Below are positions 53,385 to 61,635 of a stretch of 64,000 nucleotides of DNA, one piece after another. The translations under genes were made by a program, and so were the position numbers. The stretch is from positions 930,001 to 994,000 of the forward strand of contig RZUM01000002.1 in NCBI GenBank assembly GCA_004193205.1, read 5' to 3'. How positions within the stretch are numbered: the first letter of the stretch is position 1; every line of letters begins with the position of its first letter. Under the pieces are notes generated by a model. It saw only the letters and a list, made by a program, of their open reading frames with translations. It did not search any database and was not told where the DNA came from. The stretch comes from Gordonia sediminis. GTDB taxonomy: Bacteria > Actinomycetota > Actinomycetes > Mycobacteriales > Mycobacteriaceae.

Positions 53385-53870
53385 TCAGCCGTCCGAACCG
53401 TCCAGCTTCTCCGCGACATCGGCCGGAAAACCGCCCGTCGCGATCGGACCCCAGCGGGTCGGGGTGATGCGGATCAGGGACTTGCCCTGCACCCGCATCG
53501 CCGCGCGGTACTCGTCCCAGTCCGGGTGCTCGCCGGCGATGCTGCGGAAATAGTCGACGAGGGCGTCCTCGGCCTCGGGCATGTCGAGCACCTCGACGTC
53601 ACCATCGACCTGCACCCACGCACCGTTCCACTCGTCGGACAGCACGCATACGCTCGCCACCGGTGTATGCCGCGCGTTGGCCGCCTTCGCCCGACCCGGA
53701 TAGGTCGAGATGACGATGCGACCCTGTTCGTCGACACCACCGCTCACCGGGGACAGTTGCGGCGTTCCGTCGGACCGCACGGTGCTCAGGATCATCTGGT
53801 GCCGCGGGCGGAGGAAGTCCAGCAACGCGGATCGGTCCACTTTCTCGGATGTCGCAACGGTTCTCACCAT
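53385..53870 (-). CDS. PPOX-class F420/FMN-dependent enzyme
   Basis: 161 residues of the pyridoxamine-5'-phosphate-oxidase-like split-barrel: LLDFLRPRHQMILSTVRSDGTPQLSPVSG, ISTYPGRAKAANARH and the WVQVDGDVEVLDMPEAEDALVDYF segment. This subgroup (TIGR03618-like) typically binds F420 in actinobacteria and reduces diverse substrates. ATG 53870 has TAGGGT (53878-53883, minus strand) ending 7 nt upstream, implying a leaderless transcript. The stop abuts the 21-bp tandem repeat. Confidence 0.87.
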   Translation of the reverse strand: MVRTVATSEKVDRSALLDFLRPRHQMILSTVRSDGTPQLSPVSGGVDEQGRIVISTYPGRAKAANARHTPVASVCVLSDEWNGAWVQVDGDVEVLDMPEAEDALVDYFRSIAGEHPDWDEYRAAMRVQGKSLIRITPTRWGPIATGGFPADVAEKLDGSDG

Positions 53871-53913
53871 AGGCCCGACCCTACGCCGACCGATCCGGTG
53901 CCTCGGCGGGAAC

Positions 53914-54999
53914 TCACAGCTTGAATCGCCCCGCGAATCCACGCAATGGCATGTCGGCGCTGGTGAGTATTCCCGGCTTCGCGGCGACGACCTGCCGGAT
54001 CGAGTTCAGCGCCGGCATCCCGGTGACCGTCATCCCGATCGACGCGAACGACGACGGGTCGGACAGGTCGACCCCGGCCTTCGGGAAGATCATGTGCTTG
54101 CTGTAGATCGACGGATCACCCGTTATCTGGGTGATGTAGCAGCCCTTGATGTCCCACGACGGATCGGTATACGGCGTCATCTGCCATTCCAGATGGGATT
54201 CGACGCGCGCGACGCCGTCGACCATCCCCTGGTAGCGGATGTAGCTGCCACCCAGCGAACCCTCCGGCAGGTGATACCACCCGAGGTCGACGTCCTTGGT
54301 GACGGCACCGAGTTCGTAGGTGAATCGGACCTCGTCGAGTTCCAGGTCGAAGCAGTCTGCCATCAGGTACACCGAATCCGCGAACACCTCGGTATATTTC
54401 CGCAACGAATCGCCGATCGTCGGATCATTGACGGAACGGCCGTAGCCGACTGCCTTCCAGGTGTCGACGGAATGGTGGCAGGAGACGTCGACCGACTCGG
54501 TCACCGTGATGTTCTCGATGTCGGCAACGTCCATCGAACCCACGACGCCGATGATCTGGCAGGCGCCCGGGTTCATGCCGGTTCCGTAGAAGGTCGATCC
54601 GCCGCGCAGACAGGCCTCCTCGATGAGTTCGGAAACCCGACGGCCGCTGGGATGTGGATGATTGGTGTCGCGGTGGAATCCGGTGATCCAGTCGGCAGTG
54701 GTGACGATGTTGATCCCGGCCTCCAGGACCGCGAGGAAGAGATCCTCGTCGGGGAACACGCCGTGGAAGGTCAGCACATCCGGCGTGGCCGAGATGATCT
54801 CGTCGACGGTTCCGGTGGCGATGACGCCGATCGGGTCGAGGCCGACGATCTCTCCGGCGTCCCGTCCGATCTTCTCCGGCGAATAGCAGTGCAGCCCGAC
54901 CAGATCCAGGTCCGGATGGTTGCGGATCCGGCCGATCATCTCGGTTCCGAGATTGCCGGTGGCCACCTGGAACACGCGTACCGGGGTAAAATTGGTCAT
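53914..54999 (-). CDS. DapB-fold NAD(P)-binding reductase paired with a Rieske oxygenase
   Basis: 361 residues. The N-terminus is a Rossmann domain (VRVFQVATGNLGTEMIGRI, HCYSPEKIGRDAGEIVGLDP) of the dihydrodipicolinate-reductase-like type; GTGMNPG and CHHSVDTWKAVGYG follow. True DapB is about 250 residues, so this is a larger relative, similar to 2,4-diaminopentanoate dehydrogenase-like proteins. The ATG overlaps the Rieske stop by 4 nt (ATGA), so the two are coupled. A role in the same pathway, perhaps reducing the oxygenation product, is inferred. Confidence 0.82.
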   Translation of the reverse strand: MTNFTPVRVFQVATGNLGTEMIGRIRNHPDLDLVGLHCYSPEKIGRDAGEIVGLDPIGVIATGTVDEIISATPDVLTFHGVFPDEDLFLAVLEAGINIVTTADWITGFHRDTNHPHPSGRRVSELIEEACLRGGSTFYGTGMNPGACQIIGVVGSMDVADIENITVTESVDVSCHHSVDTWKAVGYGRSVNDPTIGDSLRKYTEVFADSVYLMADCFDLELDEVRFTYELGAVTKDVDLGWYHLPEGSLGGSYIRYQGMVDGVARVESHLEWQMTPYTDPSWDIKGCYITQITGDPSIYSKHMIFPKAGVDLSDPSSFASIGMTVTGMPALNSIRQVVAAKPGILTSADMPLRGFAGRFKL

Positions 55000-56039
55000 C
55001 GTGTCAAGCCCTTTCCTGTGGTGACGGCCTGGTTTCCGTCGACACCCGCCGGTGCTCCCGACTCGGGATAGAACTGTCCGGCCCACGCTCGCAGCGCCCG
55101 GAAACCCTCGAACTCCTTGTGCGACAGCGCTGGCGGATCGGAGTACCGCTGATGCTGCCAGATGGTGATGTCGGCTTCGAACTGTTCGATGACGAAGTCG
55201 GCCATCGTCTTTCCGTAGCCGGTCAGCCCACCCGACTCCTCGCCGGGCCGGCGTCCGATCCACACGGTGAAGCGTATGTCGGAGGTGCGGTCGTCGACGG
55301 GCGTGACGGCCGGCATCGTGCGGTTGTCGACCATCCCCCAACTCTTGGTGATCGAACACCCCAGGCCTGCGTTGATGGATTCCACTCCGCTCGTGGCGTT
55401 TTCCAGGCTGGCCCCTTCCTCGAATGCGATGGTGAAGTCGACGTGGGAAACCGGTCCGGAGAAGTCGTGGCGGGTGAACTCCGGCATGAACGGAGTCTTG
55501 TGGACGTATTTGAAATGCGCGAAGTCGACGCCGTTCTCCATGATGTACTGCGGGTGGATCTCGAGTCCTGGTCGAAAGAGCGCCGCGCTCGGCACCGGCG
55601 GGTAGTAGTCCGCGGCGGTCTTGTCGTCCCCGAAATCGGCGAAGATGTCGGGAACGTCGAAATACGGCGGGCGGGCGTGCACGTCGAACCAGATCCACAC
55701 CGCCTCGTTGCGCTCGATGACGGGATAGCTGCGGATGCGACGCCCCTTGTTGGGGCGACTCTCGTAGGGGATACAGACGTTTCGGCCCTCGCGGTTCCAC
55801 TCCCACCCGTGAAACGGGCATACGAGGTTCTCCCCCTCGACGTGGCCGCCGTAACCGAGATGGGCACCGAGGTGTTCGCAGTAGGCGTCGAAGACCGAGA
55901 CCTGCCCCGCGGTGGAACGCCAGGCGACCATCTCGCGCCCGAAGTACTTCATCGTGCGTACCGCGCCGGTGCCGATCTCCGCCGACCAGGCCACCTGGAA
56001 CCAGCCCGTGGGTTCCATCGACAGCGGAATCTTGGCCAC
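54996..56039 (-). CDS. Rieske non-haem iron oxygenase (KshA-like)
   Basis: 347 residues. The Rieske cluster ligands are Cys54-X-His56 (CEHLGAHLG) and Cys74-X2-His77 (CPFHGWEW). The mononuclear iron site is Asp172, His175 and His180 in NGVDFAHFKYVH plus a later acidic residue. The architecture matches KshA-type hydroxylases (3-ketosteroid 9-alpha-hydroxylase) but other Rieske monooxygenases cannot be excluded. A separate reductase would be needed and is not in the window. GAGAGG precedes the GTG start. It is divergent from a TetR gene. Confidence 0.9.
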   Translation of the reverse strand: MAKIPLSMEPTGWFQVAWSAEIGTGAVRTMKYFGREMVAWRSTAGQVSVFDAYCEHLGAHLGYGGHVEGENLVCPFHGWEWNREGRNVCIPYESRPNKGRRIRSYPVIERNEAVWIWFDVHARPPYFDVPDIFADFGDDKTAADYYPPVPSAALFRPGLEIHPQYIMENGVDFAHFKYVHKTPFMPEFTRHDFSGPVSHVDFTIAFEEGASLENATSGVESINAGLGCSITKSWGMVDNRTMPAVTPVDDRTSDIRFTVWIGRRPGEESGGLTGYGKTMADFVIEQFEADITIWQHQRYSDPPALSHKEFEGFRALRAWAGQFYPESGAPAGVDGNQAVTTGKGLTR

Positions 56040-56081
56040 GTCGGTGTCCTCTCCAGACGGTCGGCGGGGTTCTCAAAAAAA

Positions 56082-56099
56082 TCGTAGTGGGGTCTACGA
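56082..56099. promoter_or_regulatory. Inverted repeat, candidate TetR operator
   Basis: TCGTAG (56082-56087) and CTACGA (56094-56099) are perfect arms with a 6-nt spacer, between the divergent Rieske and TetR genes. The spacing fits a TetR-family operator. Nearby AAGGTTCTG/AAGTTCTG forms a second, direct repeat. Confidence 0.55.
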
Positions 56100-56152
56100 A
56101 AGAATGGAAGAAGGTTCTGCGAAGTTCTGTCCCCGCCCTAGAATGCGATGCC

Positions 56153-56788
56153 ATGACCACCGAATCGGGCAGCGGGGCACGGCGGACCAATCGCCGCGGA
56201 CTGGCCACCCGAGAGGCGATGCTCGATGCGGCCCTCAAGGCGCTTGCGTCCGGTGAACCGGGTTCGGTCTCGGCCAATCGCATCGCCAAAGCAGTCGGAG
56301 CCACCTGGGGCACGGTGAAGTACCAGTTCGGCGACGTCGACGGACTGTGGGCCGCGGTGCTGCGCCGGACCGCCGAGCGCAGGGGCGAACTGCCGTACCG
56401 AGAGAACAACACCGCGCCCCTGGCGCAGCGTGTCACCGAGATCATCGAGACCCTATTCGTGGGACTGACCTCGTCGGTCGACGCCCGCGCGATCGAGAAT
56501 TTGCGCGCCGCCCTGCCCCGCGACCACGCCGAACTCGAACGGCTGTACCCGCACACCGCGGCCGAACTCGCGTCATGGAAGGAGACCTGGGCTCAAGCCT
56601 GCGCGAAGGCATTCGCCGATATCGACGTCGATCCGGCCCGCGTCCGGGAGGTCGCGGCGTTCATACCGGGGGCGATGCGTGGGCTGGCATCCGAGTCGCA
56701 GCTGGGCAGTTATCAGGACGAGGGCCTCGCGCGGCGTGGGCTCGCCAACGCCATCGTCGCCTACCTCGAGCCGCCACTATCAGACTGA
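56153..56788 (+). CDS. TetR-family regulator, divergent from the Rieske operon
   Basis: 211 residues. The N-terminal HTH runs ATREAMLDAALKALASGE to VGATWGTVKYQFGDVDGLW; the C-terminal ligand domain is helical and unassigned. Divergence from the Rieske/DapB-like pair and the inverted repeat between them suggest it represses that pair. ATG 56153 is preceded by TAGAAT (56139-56144), leaving a very short leader. The frame is open upstream to 56087, but that part has no conserved features. Confidence 0.88.
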   Translation: MTTESGSGARRTNRRGLATREAMLDAALKALASGEPGSVSANRIAKAVGATWGTVKYQFGDVDGLWAAVLRRTAERRGELPYRENNTAPLAQRVTEIIETLFVGLTSSVDARAIENLRAALPRDHAELERLYPHTAAELASWKETWAQACAKAFADIDVDPARVREVAAFIPGAMRGLASESQLGSYQDEGLARRGLANAIVAYLEPPLSD

Positions 56789-56902
56789 GGCGGATCCCGA
56801 ATGGGCGCCAACGATCCGCGCGATCTGACCCTCTCGACGCAACGCAATGCCCTAACGTCGGTCGGTGTTCACAACAGTCCGCATCCAACGAAGGAGCCGC
56901 CC

Positions 56903-57223
56903 ATGTCCCCCGTGATCGTCGTCGCCACCATCTCCCCCAAGCCCGGCGAGGAGGCCGTCGTCCGCGACGCCGTCCTGGCCGCCATCCCGCAGGTGCACGC
57001 CGAACCCGGCTGCGGAAAGTACGCGCTGCACGAGGCGACCGGTGACTCGACCGATCTCGTGATGATCGAGCGCTGGGAATCGATGCAGGCGCTCGCGACC
57101 CACGGTAAGGCACCCGCCCTCGCCGAACTCGGCAAGGCAATCGGCAACCTGCTGGCCGGACCGCTGGACGTCAAGACCTTCACCGCCGTGCCCGCCGGCG
57201 ACGACGACAAGGGCGCCATCTAG
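56903..57223 (+). CDS. Antibiotic biosynthesis monooxygenase (ABM) domain protein
   Basis: 106 residues of the dimeric alpha/beta-barrel ABM family: VVATISPKPGEEAVVRDAV, EPGCGKYALHEATGD and the MIERWESMQALATHGKAPAL segment. Members include quinol monooxygenases and haem-degrading enzymes; without the haem-binding residues of IsdG the reaction is unclear. AAGGAG precedes the ATG. A perfect hairpin follows the gene. Confidence 0.88.
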   Translation: MSPVIVVATISPKPGEEAVVRDAVLAAIPQVHAEPGCGKYALHEATGDSTDLVMIERWESMQALATHGKAPALAELGKAIGNLLAGPLDVKTFTAVPAGDDDKGAI

Positions 57224-57234
57224 AAGTCGCTGTC

Positions 57235-57274
57235 GACCAGAGCCGCGGAAAGTGTTGATTCCGCGGCTCTGGTC
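57235..57274 (+). terminator. Terminator hairpin after the ABM gene
   Basis: A 16-bp perfect stem (57235-57250 with 57259-57274) and an 8-nt loop, directly after the ABM stop. No U tract, as is common in actinobacteria. Confidence 0.8.
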
Positions 57275-57288
57275 GTGCTAGACACGTA

Positions 57289-57300
57289 TAACGAGCGTTA
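57289..57300. promoter_or_regulatory. Inverted repeat upstream of the thiolase operon
   Basis: TAACG-AG-CGTTA (57289-57300) lies 67 nt before the thiolase ATG, in the promoter region. The AACGNNCGTT type is common for TetR repressors of fatty-acid genes; the TetR gene of this operon is the likely ligand. Confidence 0.5.
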
Positions 57301-57367
57301 GATCGGCGTTTCACGATGTGGATCAACAGCCGATTCCGATGCGTCACCCGCCCGAGAGGAACCATCA

Positions 57368-58561
57368 ATGCCCGAAGCCGTCATCGTCGACGTCGTCCGC
57401 CTCGCCTCCGGAAAAGGCAAGCCGGGCGGCGCGCTCTCCGAGACCCATCCCGTCGAGCTGCTCGCCCACGTGCTCCGTAACCTGGTGAGCCGTAATGACC
57501 TCGACCCCGCGTTGGTCGACGACGTCATCGGCGGCTGCGTCGGCCAGGCCGGCGAGCAGGCTCTCAACATCTCCCGAACCGCGCTGCTGTCGGCAGGTTT
57601 CCCCGAGTCGGTCCCGGCCACCACCGTCGACCGTCAGTGTGGGTCCAGCCAGCAGGCTGCCCACTTCGCCGCCCAGGGTGTCATCGCCGGCGCCTACGAC
57701 ATCGTCATCGCCGCCGGTGTCGAGTCCATGAGCCGTGTGCCGATGGGCTTCGCCACCGCCGGCCGCAGCCCGTACGGCCCGAGCATGGCCGAGCGCTACC
57801 CCGACGGTCTGGTCAATCAGGGCATCTCGGCCGAGCTGATCGCGGCGAAATGGAAGTTCGACCGTGAGACCCTCGACGCCTTCGCCGCCGAGTCACACCG
57901 GCGGTCGGCCCAGGCCGCTGCCGACGGCTTCTTCGACCGGGAGATCCTGCCGATCGAGGTGACCAACACCGACGGTGCCACCATCACCCACACCGTCGAC
58001 GAGACCGTACGCGCTGCCACCACCGCCGAGGGACTCGGCGGCCTCAAGCCGTCGTTCTACTCCGAGCAGCACGCGCAGCGGTTCCCCGAGATCAACTGGC
58101 ACATCACCCCCGGCAACTCGTCCCCGCTCACCGACGGTGCGTCGGGCGCACTCATCATGAGCGACACCATGGCATCGAAGCTCGGCCTGACCCCGCGCGC
58201 CCGCTTCCACTCCTTCTCGGTGGCCGGCGACGATCCGGTGTTCATGCTGACCGCACCGATCCCGGCCACCCGCAAGGTCCTCGACCGTGCCGGGCTCTCG
58301 ATCGACGACATCGACGCCTACGAGGTCAACGAGGCCTTCGCCCCGGTGCCGCTGGCCTGGGCGCACGAGTTCGGCGCCGACCCGGCCAAGCTCAACCCGC
58401 GCGGTGGCGCCATCGCTCTCGGCCACGCCCTCGGATCGTCGGGCACCCGCCTGCTGTCCACGCTGGTCAATCACCTCGAGGCCACCGGTGGACGCTACGG
58501 CCTGCAGACCATGTGTGAGGGTGCCGGCATGGCGAACGCCACGATCATCGAACGTGTCTGA
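57368..58561 (+). CDS. Acetyl-CoA acyltransferase (FadA6-like thiolase)
   Basis: 397 residues. The acylated nucleophile is Cys91 in VDRQCGSSQQA, and NEAFAP, GHALGSSG and the second catalytic Cys in TMCEGAGMANA complete the thiolase site. The sequence is close by eye to M. tuberculosis FadA6, which acts in steroid C/D-ring degradation. The ATG follows a GAGAGGA site. The next gene (TetR) overlaps its stop by 8 nt. Confidence 0.93.
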   Translation: MPEAVIVDVVRLASGKGKPGGALSETHPVELLAHVLRNLVSRNDLDPALVDDVIGGCVGQAGEQALNISRTALLSAGFPESVPATTVDRQCGSSQQAAHFAAQGVIAGAYDIVIAAGVESMSRVPMGFATAGRSPYGPSMAERYPDGLVNQGISAELIAAKWKFDRETLDAFAAESHRRSAQAAADGFFDREILPIEVTNTDGATITHTVDETVRAATTAEGLGGLKPSFYSEQHAQRFPEINWHITPGNSSPLTDGASGALIMSDTMASKLGLTPRARFHSFSVAGDDPVFMLTAPIPATRKVLDRAGLSIDDIDAYEVNEAFAPVPLAWAHEFGADPAKLNPRGGAIALGHALGSSGTRLLSTLVNHLEATGGRYGLQTMCEGAGMANATIIERV

Positions 58562-59186
58562 GACCTCCACGGCTGGTTGGCGGCGGATCGAGCCGGTCGC
58601 GCTGCCGGTGACCCTCGCCGCCGCCAAACATGCGTTCTACGAGCGCGGCTTTCACGGCACCTCGATCCGCGACATCGCGTCGCGGGCCGAGGTGTCGCTG
58701 CCGACGCTGTACTACCACCACGAGAACAAGCTGGGTATCCTCGTGGCCCTGCTCGAGACGGCGATGGAATCGGTCCAGAAACGGGTCACCGATGCCATCG
58801 CCGAGGCTGCGACGCCCACCGCCCAGCTGTCCAGCGCGATCGAGGCCATCGTGTTGCACATGACCGGTGATCTCGAATTGGCCAGTGTGGCACAGGAGTT
58901 CCGGCACCTCGATCCCGCCGACCGGCGGCGGACGCGGTACGTGGAGATGCGCACCGAAATGGAGAACACGCTCGAGGACATCCTGCATCGCGGCATCGAC
59001 TCGGGTGAGTTCCACATCGATGGTGAAGTCAAAGAAGTGCTGCGCTATCTGCTGGGCGCCTGCCAGGCGGTCACCACCTGGTACCGGCCGTCCGGTTCCC
59101 GAACCCCCGCCGAGGTGGCGGCGTCCTACGCCGCCACCTCTCTGCGCGCCGTCGGTGCGCAGCCCCCCATCCATGAACCGAACTGA
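58554..59186 (+). CDS. TetR-family regulator within the thiolase operon
   Basis: 210 residues: HTH ERGFHGTSIRDIASRAEVSLPTLYYHHENK, then a helical ligand domain ending WYRPSGSRTPAEVAAS. Its C-terminal region resembles KstR2-type repressors, which bind acyl-CoA ligands, and it overlaps the thiolase gene by 8 nt (GTG 58554). In M. tuberculosis kstR2 is likewise adjacent to fadA6. It probably represses its own operon through the repeat at 57289-57300. Confidence 0.85.
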   Translation: MSETSTAGWRRIEPVALPVTLAAAKHAFYERGFHGTSIRDIASRAEVSLPTLYYHHENKLGILVALLETAMESVQKRVTDAIAEAATPTAQLSSAIEAIVLHMTGDLELASVAQEFRHLDPADRRRTRYVEMRTEMENTLEDILHRGIDSGEFHIDGEVKEVLRYLLGACQAVTTWYRPSGSRTPAEVAASYAATSLRAVGAQPPIHEPN

Positions 59187-59203
59187 GGAGCTGACGAAAA
59201 GCC

Positions 59204-60355
59204 ATGAAACGCACCATTTTCGAAGCCGAACACGAACAGCTGCGCGAGTCCGCCCGCGAGTTCCTCGCCCGCGAATGCGCACCGAACGTCGAAAAATGGG
59301 AAGCCGCCGGTCAGGTCGACCGTGAAGCATATGTCAAAGCGGGCGACGCCGGATTGCTCGGCTTCAACATCCCCGAGGAGTTCGGCGGTGGCGGTGTCGC
59401 CGACGATTTCCGCTTCAACGCGGTCGTGGTCGAGGAGTTCGCGCGCTTCGGCAGCGCGGCACCCGGACTGAGCCTGCAGAACGATGTGCTGGTCCCCTAC
59501 TTCCTGCACCTCGCCAACGACGAGCAGCGCAAGCGCTGGATGCCTGGAATGGCCACGGGTGAAACGATTCTCGCGGTCGCGATGACCGAGCCCGGCGCCG
59601 GCAGCGACCTCGCGGGCATCAAGACGTCGGCCAAGCTCGACGGTGACCACTACATCCTCAACGGCAACAAGACGTTCATCTCGGCCGGCATCAACTCCGA
59701 TCTCGTCGTGGTGGTGTGCCGGACCAACCCGGACCCGGCCGCCGGCCACAAGGCCTTCTCCCTGCTCGTCGTCGAGCGGGACATGGAAGGCTTCGAGCGC
59801 GGGCGCAAGCTCGACAAGATGGGCCTCAAGGCCGCCGACACCGCCGAGCTGCACTTCAACAACGTGCGCGTCCCGCGGGAGAACCTCCTCGGCGAAGAGG
59901 GCAGGGGCTTCTACCACCTGATGCAGAACCTGCCGTCGGAGCGCCTGTCGATCGCCGTCGGCGCCATCGCAGGCGCCCGCGCGGTGTACGACGAGACGCT
60001 GCAATACGTCAAGGACCGCAAGGCCTTCGGCAAGCCGATCGGCACCTTCCAGCACAACCGGTTCGTCGTCGCCGAGATGTCCACCGAACTCGACATCGCC
60101 GAGCAGTATATCGACCGCTGCCTGCAGGCCGTCGTCGACGGCGAACTGTCGGCCACGGACGCCGCCAAGGCCAAGTGGTGGTGCACCGAGCTCGCCAAGA
60201 GGGTCATCGACCAGTGTGTGCAGCTGCACGGCGGCTACGGGTACATGAACGAATACCGTGTCGCCCGCGCCTACACCGATACCCGCATCCAGACGATCTT
60301 CGGCGGTACCACCGAGATCATGAAGGATCTGATCGGTCGCGACCTGGGGCTCTGA
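59204..60355 (+). CDS. Acyl-CoA dehydrogenase
   Basis: 383 residues of full-length FadE type. Motifs: AMTEPGAGSDLAGIKT (FAD contact), NGNKTFISAG, MGLKAADTAELHFNNVRVPR, the C-terminal QLHGGYGYMNEY and IFGGTTEIMKDLIGR. The usual C-terminal catalytic Glu position (CxEGT in MCAD) is Gly here, so the base is probably the Glu in PSERLSIA, as in isovaleryl-CoA dehydrogenase. It starts 17 nt after the TetR gene, completing the thiolase-TetR-FadE operon. Confidence 0.92.
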   Translation: MKRTIFEAEHEQLRESAREFLARECAPNVEKWEAAGQVDREAYVKAGDAGLLGFNIPEEFGGGGVADDFRFNAVVVEEFARFGSAAPGLSLQNDVLVPYFLHLANDEQRKRWMPGMATGETILAVAMTEPGAGSDLAGIKTSAKLDGDHYILNGNKTFISAGINSDLVVVVCRTNPDPAAGHKAFSLLVVERDMEGFERGRKLDKMGLKAADTAELHFNNVRVPRENLLGEEGRGFYHLMQNLPSERLSIAVGAIAGARAVYDETLQYVKDRKAFGKPIGTFQHNRFVVAEMSTELDIAEQYIDRCLQAVVDGELSATDAAKAKWWCTELAKRVIDQCVQLHGGYGYMNEYRVARAYTDTRIQTIFGGTTEIMKDLIGRDLGL

Positions 60356-60362
60356 CGGTGTC

Positions 60363-60405
60363 AAGGTTGCTGTTTGTTCCGGATTCCGGCACAAACAGCA
60401 ACCTT
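60363..60405. terminator. Terminator hairpin between FadE and the aromatic operon
   Basis: AAGGTTGCTGTTTGT (60363-60377) pairs perfectly with ACAAACAGCAACCTT (60391-60405). It lies between convergent genes and ends both transcripts. Confidence 0.85.
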
Positions 60406-60416
60406 TCACGCTGCGC

Positions 60417-61586
60417 TCATTCGTCGTCCCAGTTCCGCGGCGCTACATAACCGCTCTGACCCTTCTCCAGACCCAGGGCGAGGATCGGTCCGTTAATGTC
60501 CTCCTGCCAGATCAGTGATTCCATGCCGATGTGCAACGGGTGATCCTGGACGGTGTAGGCGCTCATCCCGGTCTCGGTGAAATAGTGCGCGTGTTCACGC
60601 CATGTAGGAGCCGACAACAGCAGGTCTCCCGGCTCCCAGTCGATCCGAACGCCGTCGACGATGGAGTATCCCTTGCCATCGAAGTGGTAATTGATCGCAA
60701 CCGAATTGTGCCGGTGGCCGCGGCCCTCGGGTCGGGGCTTGTGGCCGGGCGGCATCTGGGAGAGCGTCACGAAGAAGCTGCCCGTGGCACCCTGTTTGCG
60801 TTCGGTCGCCGGGTTGTACAGCGCCATGATGGTGCGCTTGCCGTCCCCCATCTCAGTCGACATCAGACCCGACATGATCTCGTGTGGCCAATGAAGTGGC
60901 CGGTTGGGGACCGGCTCGATGTCGACGAGGTACTCGTAGCCGCGCAGGCGCGCACCCGTCGAGGACACCTCCTGGTCCGGGGCTGTGCCCCGCGTTATCC
61001 GTGCAGACTCGGCCATGTCGACAGGTCCCTCGACACCCGGTGCGGCCTCCTGGATTTCATCCAGTTCCTCGGAGTAATGGCTGCCGAGCAGCGTCAGCAG
61101 CGGAGCATTCGAGTAGGCGAGACGGACCCACGGCTCGGCGTCGACGTTGACGAAGCGGTGGGGTTTCATCGACGGGACGTTGCATACGTCGTAGCGGTTC
61201 ATCTCGATGTTGACACTCCCGACTTCGGCCGTGCCGCGACCTGCGATGACGATCTGCACCGAACTCGAATTGCGCCAGACGGGCTTGGTCGACTCGCCTG
61301 GGAGCAGCACTTCCACGCAGACGTCGATACCGGGCGCGAATCCGCGCGCTGTCGACCGCGGGTGGACCAGGTGAGCCGACCGCCGTCCGTTGGCAGGCAA
61401 CGGAATCGTCGCAAGATGCTGAATCGTCGCATCGATCTCCGCACGCGAAACCTTGATCGGCTGCCAGGGTGTCGGACTGCCGAGTGACTGTCCGGAGGTG
61501 TCCACCATCCTGGCGGCGTCACCGGTCGGAACGCGCGGCGTGGCATCCCAGCCGACCCTGCTGTCCAGTTGGTCCGTTGTCTTCAT
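60417..61586 (-). CDS. Bicupin ring-cleavage dioxygenase, gentisate 1,2-dioxygenase family
   Basis: 389 residues with two cupin domains. The metal site is visible in the C-terminal cupin (GRGHRHNSVAINY with His-X-His, and WREHAHYF with further His), and the N-terminal cupin has VWRNSSSVQIVIAGRG and MKPHRFVNV. The family includes gentisate, 1-hydroxy-2-naphthoate and salicylate 1,2-dioxygenases, Fe(II) enzymes cleaving an aromatic ring without a catechol. AAGGAG precedes ATG 61586. It is the last gene of the operon entering from the right edge. Gentisate is the most likely substrate, with an FAH-family hydrolase upstream. Confidence 0.85.
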   Translation of the reverse strand: MKTTDQLDSRVGWDATPRVPTGDAARMVDTSGQSLGSPTPWQPIKVSRAEIDATIQHLATIPLPANGRRSAHLVHPRSTARGFAPGIDVCVEVLLPGESTKPVWRNSSSVQIVIAGRGTAEVGSVNIEMNRYDVCNVPSMKPHRFVNVDAEPWVRLAYSNAPLLTLLGSHYSEELDEIQEAAPGVEGPVDMAESARITRGTAPDQEVSSTGARLRGYEYLVDIEPVPNRPLHWPHEIMSGLMSTEMGDGKRTIMALYNPATERKQGATGSFFVTLSQMPPGHKPRPEGRGHRHNSVAINYHFDGKGYSIVDGVRIDWEPGDLLLSAPTWREHAHYFTETGMSAYTVQDHPLHIGMESLIWQEDINGPILALGLEKGQSGYVAPRNWDDE

Positions 61587-61635
61587 CAAAACTCCTTCTC
61601 TGGCAATGGATATCGATAGGGAGGCGCCGCCTCCG

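Noticed and set aside
55000-56556. Extension of the DapB-like protein into a fused 880-residue protein
   Set aside because: The upstream part is the shadow of the Rieske and TetR genes; the real start at 54999 overlaps the Rieske stop as ATGA.
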